From Halosimplex halophilum (lineage in GTDB: Archaea > Halobacteriota > Halobacteria > Halobacteriales > Haloarculaceae), in assembly GCF_004698125.1 (NCBI RefSeq), contig NZ_ML214298.1, forward strand, positions 310,001 through 374,000: a stretch of DNA of 64,000 nucleotides, written 5' to 3'. Positions 54,195 through 62,831 of this stretch are shown here, in pieces. Within the stretch, counting starts at the first letter, position 1; each line of letters starts with the position of its first letter. A program made the translations under genes and the position numbers. The notes below the pieces were generated by a model that saw nothing but the letters and a program-made list of their open reading frames with translations, ran no database searches and was not told where the DNA came from.

Positions 54195-55628
54195 ATGGAA
54201 GACTCGCGACAGGCGGTCCTTCGCCGGATGGTCGAGGATGCAACTCACGATTCTGTAACGGTCGAGCGACTCGACAGTCGTCCCAGTTCAGGACTATCGT
54301 CAAAAATCGGCCGAGGAGACGGCAGGACGGTCGACTATTACATTCGAGAGGATGAACAACCCCACTTCATCTTTATTGCCGAAAAGGAAACTCCGAACGT
54401 CTATGGAGAGGACAAACCCCTCGTTCCAGAACGGTCGAGACTGAGCGATATCTTTCATATAGTAACGGATGAGCGGTGGCTTACACTGGTTGGAACGGCT
54501 GATGGTGAAGAAAAGTTAGAGATCGAACTTTCCGAGATCGAAGCGACAAATTACGATACAGAGAGCGAACTCTCGTCCAAGATCCCAGATAAGCTCACTA
54601 ACAATCGTATCGTCCTTCAGACCGAGTCGCTGTACTACGAGATTCCGATATCCAACGAGTACGAAGAGGGAGATCTCGTTGTACTTCTCGGATATCTCCG
54701 TAAAACTGCGGACGCTCGACCGCGGGCGGCTCCACTTGATCCTGATGCCGGTGGATTCACTCTTGGTGGCGTAGAACGGAACGAACCTGATCGGGAGACT
54801 GTCCGAGCGGTGATAGACGAACTCCCGCCTGCTGCTATCGATGAAGCCAACGAACTGATCGCGGCCGAAGAAAATGCCGACCGTCTACTTCGGAAACTGA
54901 ACGAATTGATAGAGGAGTACGAGGGCCAGAACACTGAGGAGACCATCGACGATGTCGTAGCCGAAGCAGAATCGGTCGAAGACCTCCGTGAAGAGGTCCG
55001 AAGCCCGATGGAACAGAAAGTCGGCGAAGCGAAGACGACAGCAGCTACTGGTGCTGAACAAATGAAGGATCGAATCGGACGTGCTGATCGTGGGGCTGTT
55101 GCTAACTACGCTCTCTCGACCGCGAGAATCGCTCGGCCGTTTGCCGCCTCCGCAAATCCATCGACAACGCTTCTCTTGCTCGGAAGTCTATTTGTCGGCG
55201 GTGGGGTTGGTGTGTTTGCAAATACCGGTGATAGCGATATTCTCGACAGGATCGATCCGACGGAATTGCAGCGGCACGCCAGCGCGATAGCCGGCGTCGG
55301 TGCAGAACTCGAGGAAATCGACGGTGAAGCCGTTGGTATGTTCCTTGGAGCTACTTCGTATCTAGGCGAGGTACTCGCTCCGGAAGAATATGCGGAGTGG
55401 GTCGTTGAAGCCGACCACGAGGCAATGATGGCCGGGATCGAGCATGGGGCGTCCTTTGCCGCTGCCCATGGTGGAGACCGACATCTCGGTGGACTGTTCG
55501 GTGGAATGGTTGGACTCTTCGGGAGTTATACCGCCGAGGATCCGGTCGGTGGCACAGAGATGCTGTCCCAGATCCTGGATGAAGACTTACACCGGGAACT
55601 CGCTACTGAAGACCGATCGAGCAAATGA
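54195..55628 (+). CDS. PH-like domain membrane-associated protein of unknown function
   Basis: About 477 residues from ATG 54195. The first 170 residues contain two beta-rich repeats that look like bacterial PH domains (HFIFIAEKETPNVYGEDKP ... DIFHIVTDERWLTLVG). Then an acidic helical part (LIAAEENADRLLRKLNELIE), and a hydrophobic glycine-rich segment (TTLLLLGSLFVGGGVGVFA, about residues 325-350) that may sit in the membrane. The C-terminus (LGGLFGGMVGLFGSYTAE) is glycine-rich too. Similar PH-domain proteins are common and uncharacterised in haloarchaea. It ends 27 bp before a broken ADP-ribosylglycohydrolase gene on the same strand. Confidence 0.6.
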   Translation: MEDSRQAVLRRMVEDATHDSVTVERLDSRPSSGLSSKIGRGDGRTVDYYIREDEQPHFIFIAEKETPNVYGEDKPLVPERSRLSDIFHIVTDERWLTLVGTADGEEKLEIELSEIEATNYDTESELSSKIPDKLTNNRIVLQTESLYYEIPISNEYEEGDLVVLLGYLRKTADARPRAAPLDPDAGGFTLGGVERNEPDRETVRAVIDELPPAAIDEANELIAAEENADRLLRKLNELIEEYEGQNTEETIDDVVAEAESVEDLREEVRSPMEQKVGEAKTTAATGAEQMKDRIGRADRGAVANYALSTARIARPFAASANPSTTLLLLGSLFVGGGVGVFANTGDSDILDRIDPTELQRHASAIAGVGAELEEIDGEAVGMFLGATSYLGEVLAPEEYAEWVVEADHEAMMAGIEHGASFAAAHGGDRHLGGLFGGMVGLFGSYTAEDPVGGTEMLSQILDEDLHRELATEDRSSK

Positions 55629-55655
55629 TTCTGCAGTAGGGCAAGAAACACGTCG

Positions 55656-56584
55656 ATGCTGTACGATGGTGATTGTGTGACTGAAAGAGAGCGCGGACTC
55701 GGTCTGTTGCTCGGACTCGCCTGTGGCGACGCCCTCGGGCGCCCGGTCGAGTTCCAGTCGGCCGCTCAGATCGAACGAACCCACGGCCGCGTCACGGAGA
55801 TGCTGGCCGACGGAACCCACGGCCAGCCGGCTGGCCGGATCACCGACGACACGGAGATGGCCCTCTGTATCGCTCGCAGTCTCGCCGAGCACGGCGAGTT
55901 CGTCGCCGAAGACGTCGCCGCCCGGTTCGTCGAGTGGTACGAGAGCGATCCCTTCGACATCGGCCTGATGACGATGGACGCCCTTCGTCAGATCCGCGAT
56001 GGCGCCAGCTGGGACGAGGCCGGCCAGGCCATCTGGGAAGCACGGCCCGAAGGCCAGAACGCTGGCAACGGTAGCGTGATGCGGTGTGCACCCTACGCCA
56101 TCGCGTTTGCCGACCAGCCCGACCGACTCGCCGACGTGAGTCGCCAGTCGTCGGCGATCACCCACGCCGACCCGCGATGCACGTCCGGCTGTGCGATCTT
56201 CAACCGGACGCTCGCAGGGTTGCTCACCGGCGAGTCTCGACCGCTCGAAGCCGCACTCGATGCCCTCGGGAGCGAGGCACCCGACGAACTCGTCACCGCG
56301 CTCGAAGCCATCCCCGGCGGTATCGACCCGTCGGCCCTCCAGTCGAGCGGCTAGTCGTCCACACGCTGCAGACCGGCCTCTATCACGGGCTGACGGCCGA
56401 CAGCGCCGAGGACGCGATCATTAGGGCAGTCAACATGGGCAACGACACGGACACCGTGGGTGCCGTAGTTGGCGCAGTCGCCGGTGCGCGCTTCGGTGTG
56501 GCTGGCCTCCCGGAACGGTGGTGCTCCGAGCTGTCCCACGACGACGAACTCCGAACACTCGCTGCGGATCTCGCGACATTGTAG
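55656..56584 (+). pseudogene. ADP-ribosylglycohydrolase, broken by a 1-nt deletion
   Basis: From ATG 55656 (GTG 55677 is also plausible) the frame encodes a DraG/ARH-type hydrolase: LGLLLGLACGDALGRPVEF, AGRITDDTEMALCIARSL, EGQNAGNGSVMRCAPYAI. It hits TAG at 56352-56354. The family's next stretch, VVHTLQTGLYHGL then RAVNMGNDTDTVGAVVGAVA with the metal-binding DTDTVG, continues one frame over and ends at 56584. The family normally reads SGYVVHTL here, so loss of one base (TACGTC to TAGTC) near 56353 explains the break. The intact enzyme would remove ADP-ribose from proteins or nucleic acid. A sequencing error cannot be excluded. Confidence 0.8.
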
Positions 56585-56992
56585 TCCCTCACGAATCCGG
56601 ACGTAGATTCCACACGGTTATGCGATCAATCCCAGTACCGCGTCTTCCAGTGATCGGTCCTTCTATTCGGGCTCCGCAGCGTCACTGATTTCGCGCCCGT
56701 TCGTCTGGGTGAGGAAGACGCTCATACTGGCACAGATTCTGCATTGCACATCAATTTGGGAGTGTGGCTACGCGCTACGGCCACACTTTACCGTTCTGTG
56801 GTACATGAGAGAAATGAAATATCCGTAATTGTGCGGTCACGGCACTCATAGGCTTCGTCACTCCGTCGTAGAGGGAGAAACGATAGAGACTAAATCAGAA
56901 ATTTGGCGATAGTGAATTTTTGAAATAGTATAATTTGAGGATTATTCTCTGGAACGTTATTCTTATTTGTCTCCCGTTTCCTGTTTGATAAC
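56585..56992. other. Intergenic stretch with hairpin, AT-rich at its right end
   Basis: No gene is seen. AGTGTGGC at 56761-56768 and GCCACACT at 56780-56787 form an 8-bp hairpin followed by TTTA. From 56810 the DNA becomes AT-rich and remains so through the DUF262 gene, with AATAGTATAATTTG near 56923-56936 as a possible promoter. Confidence 0.45.
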
Positions 56993-58834
56993 ATGGCAAA
57001 TACTGATTCTCAGACTCTCAGTGGGCTCGTCACGGGTGACAAACGATTCGAGATCCCACCGTACCAACGGAACTATTCATGGGAGAGTGAACAGGTCGAT
57101 GACCTTTGGTCCGACTTGATTGAGGCTGTAGAAATGGACCGTGACCATTACATTGGAACCTTCCTCCTCATGGAAGAGGAACGCGACGATGAAACAGTCC
57201 TCCAGATTATTGACGGCCAACAGCGCATTACCACACTGATAATCCTCCTGTTTGAGCTGCAAGAACGGCTTGACGAATTCGGAGAAGAAATTACTGCCCG
57301 AAAGATCCGAGGCGAGTACATCGCCCGCTACGGGACCCAAAAGCTAACCCTCGCAGGAGACGACGAGACGTTTTACGAGCGCAAAATCCTTGAGAATATG
57401 GCCGATGACGACCGGTCTGGTCAGAATGAGGTTTCCGTTTCAGATGTTGACACCGATAGCCCGTCCCAAGAGCGTCTATTGGAAGCCAAGCAAATGTTAC
57501 GGTCCCGACTTGAAGAGGGGGTCCCTGATCAGATCCCTCATGACGAGCCGTCAGTGTTTTACCGCGATCTATATGAGACGGTGAAATCGTTACCCTTACT
57601 TGAGTATTCGGTTGAATCACGGAGCGAGGCCGCACGGATCTTCCAGACGGTCAACGATCGAGGTAAAGATCTCACTGCACTTGAGATTACGAAGAGCTAT
57701 CTTATGCATCGCGTATCCCTGCTTGAAGACGGAGCGAAAGCAGATGACCTCATCGGGAAGATACAACAGGAATTCAGTGAGATTTACGATAGTATCGAGA
57801 ATATTAGTGGGCCAAGCGAAGACCAGATCCAGCGATACCACTTTATTATGTGGAATCCGGAGTGGACGACTGGCTGGGATAACCGGTACTATCAGAATCA
57901 TCTAGATCACGTCAAGGAGCACTTCCGATCGGTATCGAGCGCGGAGGAGGTGATGGACTATGTCTATGAACTTGAGACGATGTTTGGTCGCCTAGATACT
58001 CTGATTAATTTCGAAACCAAGGTTGAAAGCAGTCGAGTAAAAGATCGGCTTGAAAGTCTATTTATCGCGGGCCGCTTGGGTAACTTTTACCCGCTATTGA
58101 TGGTCGCATACGACCAATTTAAGAAAGATCAAGTGACTGAAGACCAGTTCTGTAGACTGTTACGGCGGATTGAGACGTTTATTGTAAGAACATACATCAT
58201 CCAGCAGAAAAGTGCGGATACTGGTCGATCAAGGGCATATCCTCTCTCTAGAAGACTATATTATAGTTCTACAGAAGCAGTTCCTGAATCAATCGATCCG
58301 CTCGGCATTGAGGAGGTGATTGGCAAACTAGAGAGCTACATTGACAATTACTGCGACGATGACCAGCTTGAATCAACTCTCGCTAAGTCTAACGTCTACA
58401 AATATTACAGTGGCTCTAATCGCTTGAAAGAGCTACGGCTCTTGCTATACGCCTATGAAGCATCTCTTGAACGAGCAAAAGAAGATCTTCAGTTTGATGC
58501 AGAGAAAGTCGTTAAATCTGATAACGGCCGAATATCTATTGAACACGTCTGGCCGCAGACACCAAGTGATGAATTTGAGGAAGAGACGAAGGCACAGATT
58601 GAAGAACACAAGCACCGGTTAGGGAATCTCGCGCTTATGACTCGGGAGGATAATGCTGCGAAAGGGAATGATCCATTCAGTGTAAAGAAACAGAACTTTG
58701 ATGGCTCGAAATTCAGGATGCTTGAAGAGATTTTCGACAAGGATGATTGGAATGTTGATCGGATCGATGTCCGAGAACAGCAAATTTTGCGTGAAATCCG
58801 TGAGAGATGGCCTAATGGTTCTAACTCGGAATAG
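56993..58834 (+). CDS. GmrSD-like DUF262/DUF1524 restriction protein
   Basis: 613 residues from ATG 56993. N-terminal DUF262: RFEIPPYQRNYSWESEQV, YIGTFLLMEE, LQIIDGQQRITTLIILLF, and FQTVNDRGKDLTALEI. C-terminal DUF1524 with an HNH nuclease core: ISIEHVWPQTPSDEF and HRLGNLALMTREDNAAKGN. This single-chain form joins GmrS and GmrD functions; such type IV systems cut glucosylated or otherwise modified phage DNA using NTP. The gene is AT-rich against its surroundings, pointing to transfer. It shares domains but little sequence with the DUF262 protein at 21.4 kb, so the two are not recent duplicates. Confidence 0.88.
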   Translation: MANTDSQTLSGLVTGDKRFEIPPYQRNYSWESEQVDDLWSDLIEAVEMDRDHYIGTFLLMEEERDDETVLQIIDGQQRITTLIILLFELQERLDEFGEEITARKIRGEYIARYGTQKLTLAGDDETFYERKILENMADDDRSGQNEVSVSDVDTDSPSQERLLEAKQMLRSRLEEGVPDQIPHDEPSVFYRDLYETVKSLPLLEYSVESRSEAARIFQTVNDRGKDLTALEITKSYLMHRVSLLEDGAKADDLIGKIQQEFSEIYDSIENISGPSEDQIQRYHFIMWNPEWTTGWDNRYYQNHLDHVKEHFRSVSSAEEVMDYVYELETMFGRLDTLINFETKVESSRVKDRLESLFIAGRLGNFYPLLMVAYDQFKKDQVTEDQFCRLLRRIETFIVRTYIIQQKSADTGRSRAYPLSRRLYYSSTEAVPESIDPLGIEEVIGKLESYIDNYCDDDQLESTLAKSNVYKYYSGSNRLKELRLLLYAYEASLERAKEDLQFDAEKVVKSDNGRISIEHVWPQTPSDEFEEETKAQIEEHKHRLGNLALMTREDNAAKGNDPFSVKKQNFDGSKFRMLEEIFDKDDWNVDRIDVREQQILREIRERWPNGSNSE

Positions 58835-59012
58835 CTGACTTTGTCTTGGAGATGGAAGTTTCTCTATCTCTTCACCTACTTCAGTTACTCTGTTGTCCGG
58901 GAATACAACGGACTTGACCCCCTGATCGTTCCTCAGGATGCTACTATTTCTAGATAGCAACCTGAATTCCCCTACTCCTCAGGACTGACTTGGTGTTTAC
59001 TGAGTCGAAGTA

Positions 59013-59465
59013 CTACGGCGGATTCGACATCGTATTCAACCGTTCGAAGTCTCTAGCTTCGTAAGCCGCTCGCCACATTGCGTGGACCGCCCGAGTCACG
59101 AGTGAAACCTCCACAACCTCGATACAGGATGGTTCAGCAGTAGCAGCTGTCCCCGGCGATGGTGGATGGAAGTGACGCTCTGGGGAATGTGTATTCGGAT
59201 GCCGGTCGAATCGCCAATTAACGTCTTCACTATCCGTGTAATGGAACGAGTACATATCGAGTTCGCTCCACTGGACATCCAGGCGAGCCATGTCTGCGGC
59301 AGCTACCCCATCGCTGAGTTGTATCTGCAATTCCGTTGGCGAGACAGAGTCGTCGTATCGAGTATCTTCGACTAGCGGTTCGAGTTCGACCCAGAGAGAC
59401 CGGATCCGACGAAGTGCAGGAAGATAGATCGGCCCGAACTCACCAGCGCGATCGCCCTCAGTCAT
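59013..59465 (-). CDS. Small protein partnered with a DUF7342-like regulator
   Basis: 150 residues from ATG 59465, which overlaps the stop of the upstream regulator by four bases. It has a compact beta-rich body (LDVQWSELDMYSFHYTD, VNWRFDRHPN) and a conserved HFHPP, seen in a small haloarchaeal family often found next to a winged-helix partner; some such families are annotated as toxin-like (DUF6516). The pair looks like a toxin-antitoxin or regulator-effector unit. Activity is unknown. Confidence 0.6.
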   Translation of the reverse strand: MTEGDRAGEFGPIYLPALRRIRSLWVELEPLVEDTRYDDSVSPTELQIQLSDGVAAADMARLDVQWSELDMYSFHYTDSEDVNWRFDRHPNTHSPERHFHPPSPGTAATAEPSCIEVVEVSLVTRAVHAMWRAAYEARDFERLNTMSNPP

Positions 59466-59977
59466 GCAACGAGCTGGTGGTTGGCTTCGTCGTACGCGAG
59501 TGCGGCCTGGGCGATCGCGAGGTTCTGCCGTGTCGTCTTCCAGGCAGTCAGGTCGTCCCAGCCTTCAGTATCGTCGGGGTCGAGTTCTCGAGCGAGTTCT
59601 TCAGGTGAAAGAACACCGTAGTCATCCTCATAGCCACGGATCTCGGTTTTCATCCGTTCGATCCCCTCGAGGAGTTCCTCGCGATCGGCTTCCTCTCTGA
59701 GCTCGCGAATCCGAGTCATGAGCACGCGATCCGAATTGCGTTTGTAGAGTGTCGTCTGGCCGTCCTGCTCGGTTTCGGCAAAACCCGTGTTCACGAGGGA
59801 TTTACAGTGGCGCCGGGCGGTTGGCTCGCTAACGAGCGCTCGCTCGGCGAGCTCCGCTGCTGATTGTCCCTCGTGTGTTTGCTCGATGATTTCATACACC
59901 CGCTCGAACGGCGTCGTCTCAGCCTTCCACTCCTCCTCTACGTGTTCGTTGATGTCGTCCCATTCTTCAGCAGGCAT
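59462..59977 (-). CDS. DUF7342-like winged-helix regulator
   Basis: 171 residues from ATG 59977 (MPAEEWDDINE); the frame is open for 59 more codons but those do not look haloarchaeal. A winged helix (QSAAELAERALVSEPTARRH, then TLYKRNSD as the wing) is followed by a coiled helix (RIRELREEADREELLEGIER) that may pair subunits. It is a common haloarchaeal family, recalled as DUF7342, usually with a small partner gene behind it, as here. AATAAATAG-like DNA lies just before the start. It probably represses its own operon. Confidence 0.7.
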   Translation of the reverse strand: MPAEEWDDINEHVEEEWKAETTPFERVYEIIEQTHEGQSAAELAERALVSEPTARRHCKSLVNTGFAETEQDGQTTLYKRNSDRVLMTRIRELREEADREELLEGIERMKTEIRGYEDDYGVLSPEELARELDPDDTEGWDDLTAWKTTRQNLAIAQAALAYDEANHQLVA

Positions 59978-60124
59978 GTTTCCGGCTACGTTTCCGACGA
60001 ATAAATAGTTTCGTGAGAAAATTATCTGCTGTTCTTGAACCCATGGTAGACTACCCGGATACTCCGCTGTACAAGATCGCACCCTGGCTAGATTCAAATA
60101 TGGAGACAGGGGAACCCTGGCTAG

Positions 60125-60274
60125 ATGGATTCTGAAGACACAGACCATCACCAAGCCTCACTGGACGATCTCGCCGTCGACCACGGCACCGGGCAAACCT
60201 CGACCAAGCCAAGTGAATCGATTGAGGCAGGTGCGCTGGCCGAACTCGTCAAGAACTATCCAGTAGTTTGTTGA
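60125..60274 (+). CDS. Small acidic protein, copy 1
   Basis: 49 residues from ATG 60125, beginning MDSEDTDHHQASLDDLAVDH and ending ELVKNYPVVC. It has a near-twin starting at 61241 (MDSEDIHHHQTSLDDV). The two are clearly related over about 120 bases and then part. No domain is recognised. It may be the kept front of a longer gene. Confidence 0.5.
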   Translation: MDSEDTDHHQASLDDLAVDHGTGQTSTKPSESIEAGALAELVKNYPVVC

Positions 60275-60280
60275 CTAAGA

Positions 60281-61117
60281 CTACCATTCAATCTCCGTCC
60301 AGTCAGTCGTCTCGGCAACGGCAAGCGGATATCCATATCCTGGATTGCCTCCTTTGACGATGCGGACACGGCAAACCGTTTCAGGACGTACGTCGGTAAC
60401 CACTACCCATCTCCCATCCCCCGTCTCTGCGGTGCATCTCCGAGGATTCGTTGAGGAGGAAGATCTCACGGTCACGAAGTGTTCTTCTCCGGGTGTGAAC
60501 AGGTTCGGATTCACCGTTCGATAGAGCCGACGGAGCGTTGGGATATTCACTGCCACGAGGTTGTTCAGGGCGTGAAATCCGATAGCGAGCAATCCCAATC
60601 CGTTCAACCAGAGGTACATGTAAAAGAAGCCGCTGGGGAGGTAGGGAAGCAGTGTTCGGGATCGACCAACAGACACGTGCAGCTGTGCCCACAGCAGCGT
60701 CGCGAGGACCATACAGACGAGCGTATACCCGAAATAGTGAGTGGACACGTAGAAGGGCAGACCCCGAAAGATCAACTCCTCGAAGAGGACAAAAAAGAAT
60801 AGTCTGGCGACCCGGCGAATCATCTCGTAGCTGCTAGCCGTATCTCGCTGTTCCAATTCTTTGAGCGTAGCCGTTGTGAGTGGCCCAACGTCCGTCAAAC
60901 TCGAGTGCATATCAGAAGTGCCTGAAGTCGTTTCTGAGCGGATTTTTCGCCGAAGTCGTCTAATCCACCGAGCGATATCGGGAGACCAGTAGACCATCGG
61001 ACAGCGGACTACCTGCACGACGATCCAAAGGCCGAGAATACTGGGAAGATCGCCAGACTGGATACCGACAGTCCACGCGCTGTGTATGTATTCAAATAGT
61101 GACTGATCACGAAACAT
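60281..61117 (-). CDS. CPBP-family (CAAX-type) intramembrane metalloprotease
   Basis: 278 residues from ATG 61117. Several hydrophobic segments (ILGLWIVVQVV, RLFFFVLFEELIF, YTLVCMVLATLLWAQLHV, FFYMYLWLNGLGLLAIGF) and the family motifs EELIFRG near residue 113, a His in AQLHV, and HALNN. These give the two-glutamate, two-histidine metal site of CPBP/Abi proteases, which cut prenylated or membrane-bound peptides and often serve in bacteriocin self-immunity or abortive infection. The soluble C-terminus (80 residues) is extra. It lies between two copies of a small gene, pointing to insertion or duplication around it. Confidence 0.83.
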   Translation of the reverse strand: MFRDQSLFEYIHSAWTVGIQSGDLPSILGLWIVVQVVRCPMVYWSPDIARWIRRLRRKIRSETTSGTSDMHSSLTDVGPLTTATLKELEQRDTASSYEMIRRVARLFFFVLFEELIFRGLPFYVSTHYFGYTLVCMVLATLLWAQLHVSVGRSRTLLPYLPSGFFYMYLWLNGLGLLAIGFHALNNLVAVNIPTLRRLYRTVNPNLFTPGEEHFVTVRSSSSTNPRRCTAETGDGRWVVVTDVRPETVCRVRIVKGGNPGYGYPLAVAETTDWTEIEW

Positions 61118-61240
61118 CAGTATCCTCTGGTGGCATGCTCAATAGAGGCCATCTTGAGTGTACTTACAACGTACATCAGAGATTGTCGTCAATTACTCCC
61201 GCTTGCGTACAGCGATTTGATTCGAATATCTCGCGTATAG

Positions 61241-61435
61241 ATGGATTCTGAAGACATCCACCATCACCAAACCTCACTAGACGACGTCGCTGTCGGTCAC
61301 CATACTGGGCAAGCCTCAAGCAGGCCAAGCAAATCAATCGAGACGAGTGTGCTGGCCGGCCTCGTCGAGGACTTAGCGGCTACAGAGCTGCTTGGACCGG
61401 ATAGTGGTTCCGCACGTGTTTTTATCGCCCCCTGA
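61241..61435 (+). CDS. Small acidic protein, copy 2 (possibly decayed)
   Basis: 64 residues from ATG 61241. The first 45 residues match copy 1 at 60125 (MDSEDIHHHQTSLDDVAVGH, then IETSVLAGLVEDLA). Its end runs into the TATA-palindrome promoter of the integrase operon, and its stop is the TGA in the palindrome, so the true C-terminus may have been lost. Confidence 0.4.
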   Translation: MDSEDIHHHQTSLDDVAVGHHTGQASSRPSKSIETSVLAGLVEDLAATELLGPDSGSARVFIAP

Positions 61436-61447
61436 GAGGTGAGGGCG
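61421..61447 (+). promoter_or_regulatory. Shared TATA-palindrome promoter, copy 4
   Basis: TTTTAT at about 61420-61425, then CGCCCCCTGAGAGGTGAGGG. One palindrome arm differs (GAGAGG for GAGGGG) but the left half equals copies 1 and 2. The start codon of the 32-codon gene is 55 nt downstream. Confidence 0.6.
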
Positions 61448-61475
61448 CATTTAACAGCGTTCTCTGGAAGACAAA

Positions 61476-61574
61476 ATGAGTACAATTCGAGATACGTGGT
61501 CCGGACGGGATAGCCGAAAAGAAGCAGGACAACAGTTCAGATACCAGAACGACCTAAACGGGGGTGAAATCTGA
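61476..61574 (+). CDS. Micro-protein translationally coupled to the integrase
   Basis: 32 residues from ATG 61476, reading MSTIRDTWSGRDSRKEAG and ending NGGEI. Its TGA overlaps the integrase ATG (TGATG), a tight coupling. It has the conserved promoter block upstream. The amino acids are polar and basic. Its role is unknown; it may be a leader peptide or an excision helper. Confidence 0.55.
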   Translation: MSTIRDTWSGRDSRKEAGQQFRYQNDLNGGEI

Positions 61575-62722
61575 TGGCCCAAGGGCCCGTGAAGAAGCTA
61601 CGCAGCGAGCGAGACCGGATCGAGCGCTACGGTACTGACGGCACGCTGCCCGAAGAAACGACGAAGGCACTACTTGAGTGGTCTGCAGCACTCCATCCGG
61701 AAGAGACGGCGGTGCAATACGTCTCACCGGACGGTGAGGCAACCACATTTGCCATCGGAACTGTCGAGACATATCTTCGAGAGATGCGAAAAGTGGCCGA
61801 ACGTGCCATTTCAAATCTCCTGGAGCTCGATCCAAAGCGGTTCAATGCTGAAATAGACGCGATGCACAGCGGCGAGAATCCGAATGTGAAATCGGATGGT
61901 CTCGCAAAGCGCACTCTCACCGTAACACAGTCCGCGGCCAGAACATTCGTCTGGTACTTCGACATCGCAGACCCCGAGGCGATTCGAATATACAACGCCC
62001 CTGCAGAGTCGTCTCACGACGAGAGCGATGTCTTCACGAGAGACGATATCCAGGCTCTCAGGGCACACGTCGATGGGCCTCGAAACCGTGCCTTGCTCGA
62101 AATGCTGCTTCACACCGGACAGCGCATTAGCGCGATCCAGGGCCTGCGGATCAAGGATATCGACACGGACAACGGATGGTTCTCTCTCAATACTGACCGT
62201 GGCGCACTGAAAGGTGCGGATGCACGGGGCCAACGGCGTCCACTTCTGGGAGCGCAGCAGTACCTCTCCGAGCGGTTGGACGTTCATCCGCTCGCTGATG
62301 ATCCCGATGCATACGTCTTCGTCGGCGACCCATCTCATCACTACACGAATCTCGACGAACCGCTGTGCCAGGGAACGATCCGGCGGATGCTCGAAACGAC
62401 CGCTGATCTCGCGGGCGTCGACAAACCGGTGAATCCCCACAGCTTCCGGCACTTCTGGACGACAACGATGAAACAGCACTATGGGCTGAATGATGAAGAA
62501 CTGAAGATGCTCCTTGGTCACAAGCGAGAATGGAACGGTCTCAACCGGGTCTACAATCACGCGACAGACGAGACGGTCCGGGAGAATGCGCTCCGAAAGC
62601 TCGGGGAGCAAGACGGCCGTATCGCGAAACCGCTTACACCCGACCAGTGCGATAACTGCGATGAAACACTCGAGTCCCATTGGACTCATTGCCCCGTCTG
62701 TGGGGTGGCATACGGACCGTAG
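61574..62722 (+). CDS. Tyrosine recombinase/integrase with C-terminal zinc ribbon
   Basis: 382 residues from ATG 61574. An N-terminal helical SAM-like core-binding part (about 30-130) precedes the catalytic domain. Arg184 in HTGQRISAIQGL, His289 and Arg292 in HSFRHFW, His316 in LLGHKREW and Tyr327 in RVYNH form the active site of site-specific recombinases. The C-terminal CDNCDETLESH and CPVCGVAY make a zinc ribbon common in haloarchaeal integrases. It would excise or integrate the surrounding element. No tRNA gene or att repeat was found in the window, so its target is not known. Confidence 0.92.
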   Translation: MAQGPVKKLRSERDRIERYGTDGTLPEETTKALLEWSAALHPEETAVQYVSPDGEATTFAIGTVETYLREMRKVAERAISNLLELDPKRFNAEIDAMHSGENPNVKSDGLAKRTLTVTQSAARTFVWYFDIADPEAIRIYNAPAESSHDESDVFTRDDIQALRAHVDGPRNRALLEMLLHTGQRISAIQGLRIKDIDTDNGWFSLNTDRGALKGADARGQRRPLLGAQQYLSERLDVHPLADDPDAYVFVGDPSHHYTNLDEPLCQGTIRRMLETTADLAGVDKPVNPHSFRHFWTTTMKQHYGLNDEELKMLLGHKREWNGLNRVYNHATDETVRENALRKLGEQDGRIAKPLTPDQCDNCDETLESHWTHCPVCGVAYGP

Positions 62723-62831
62723 GCTCCCGGTCACGCAGCCCGATGTGGGCGATCAGATCACTCGGTAGCTGTACGGGGAGTCATCGGTCGGAGGAAAGGA
62801 TGTATACGAGCGGCTACCATCCCTTCCTCTA

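Noticed and set aside
61574-62831. tRNA attachment site for the integrase
   Set aside because: I looked for tRNA-like ends near the integrase and saw no T-loop/CCA pattern or repeated att core.
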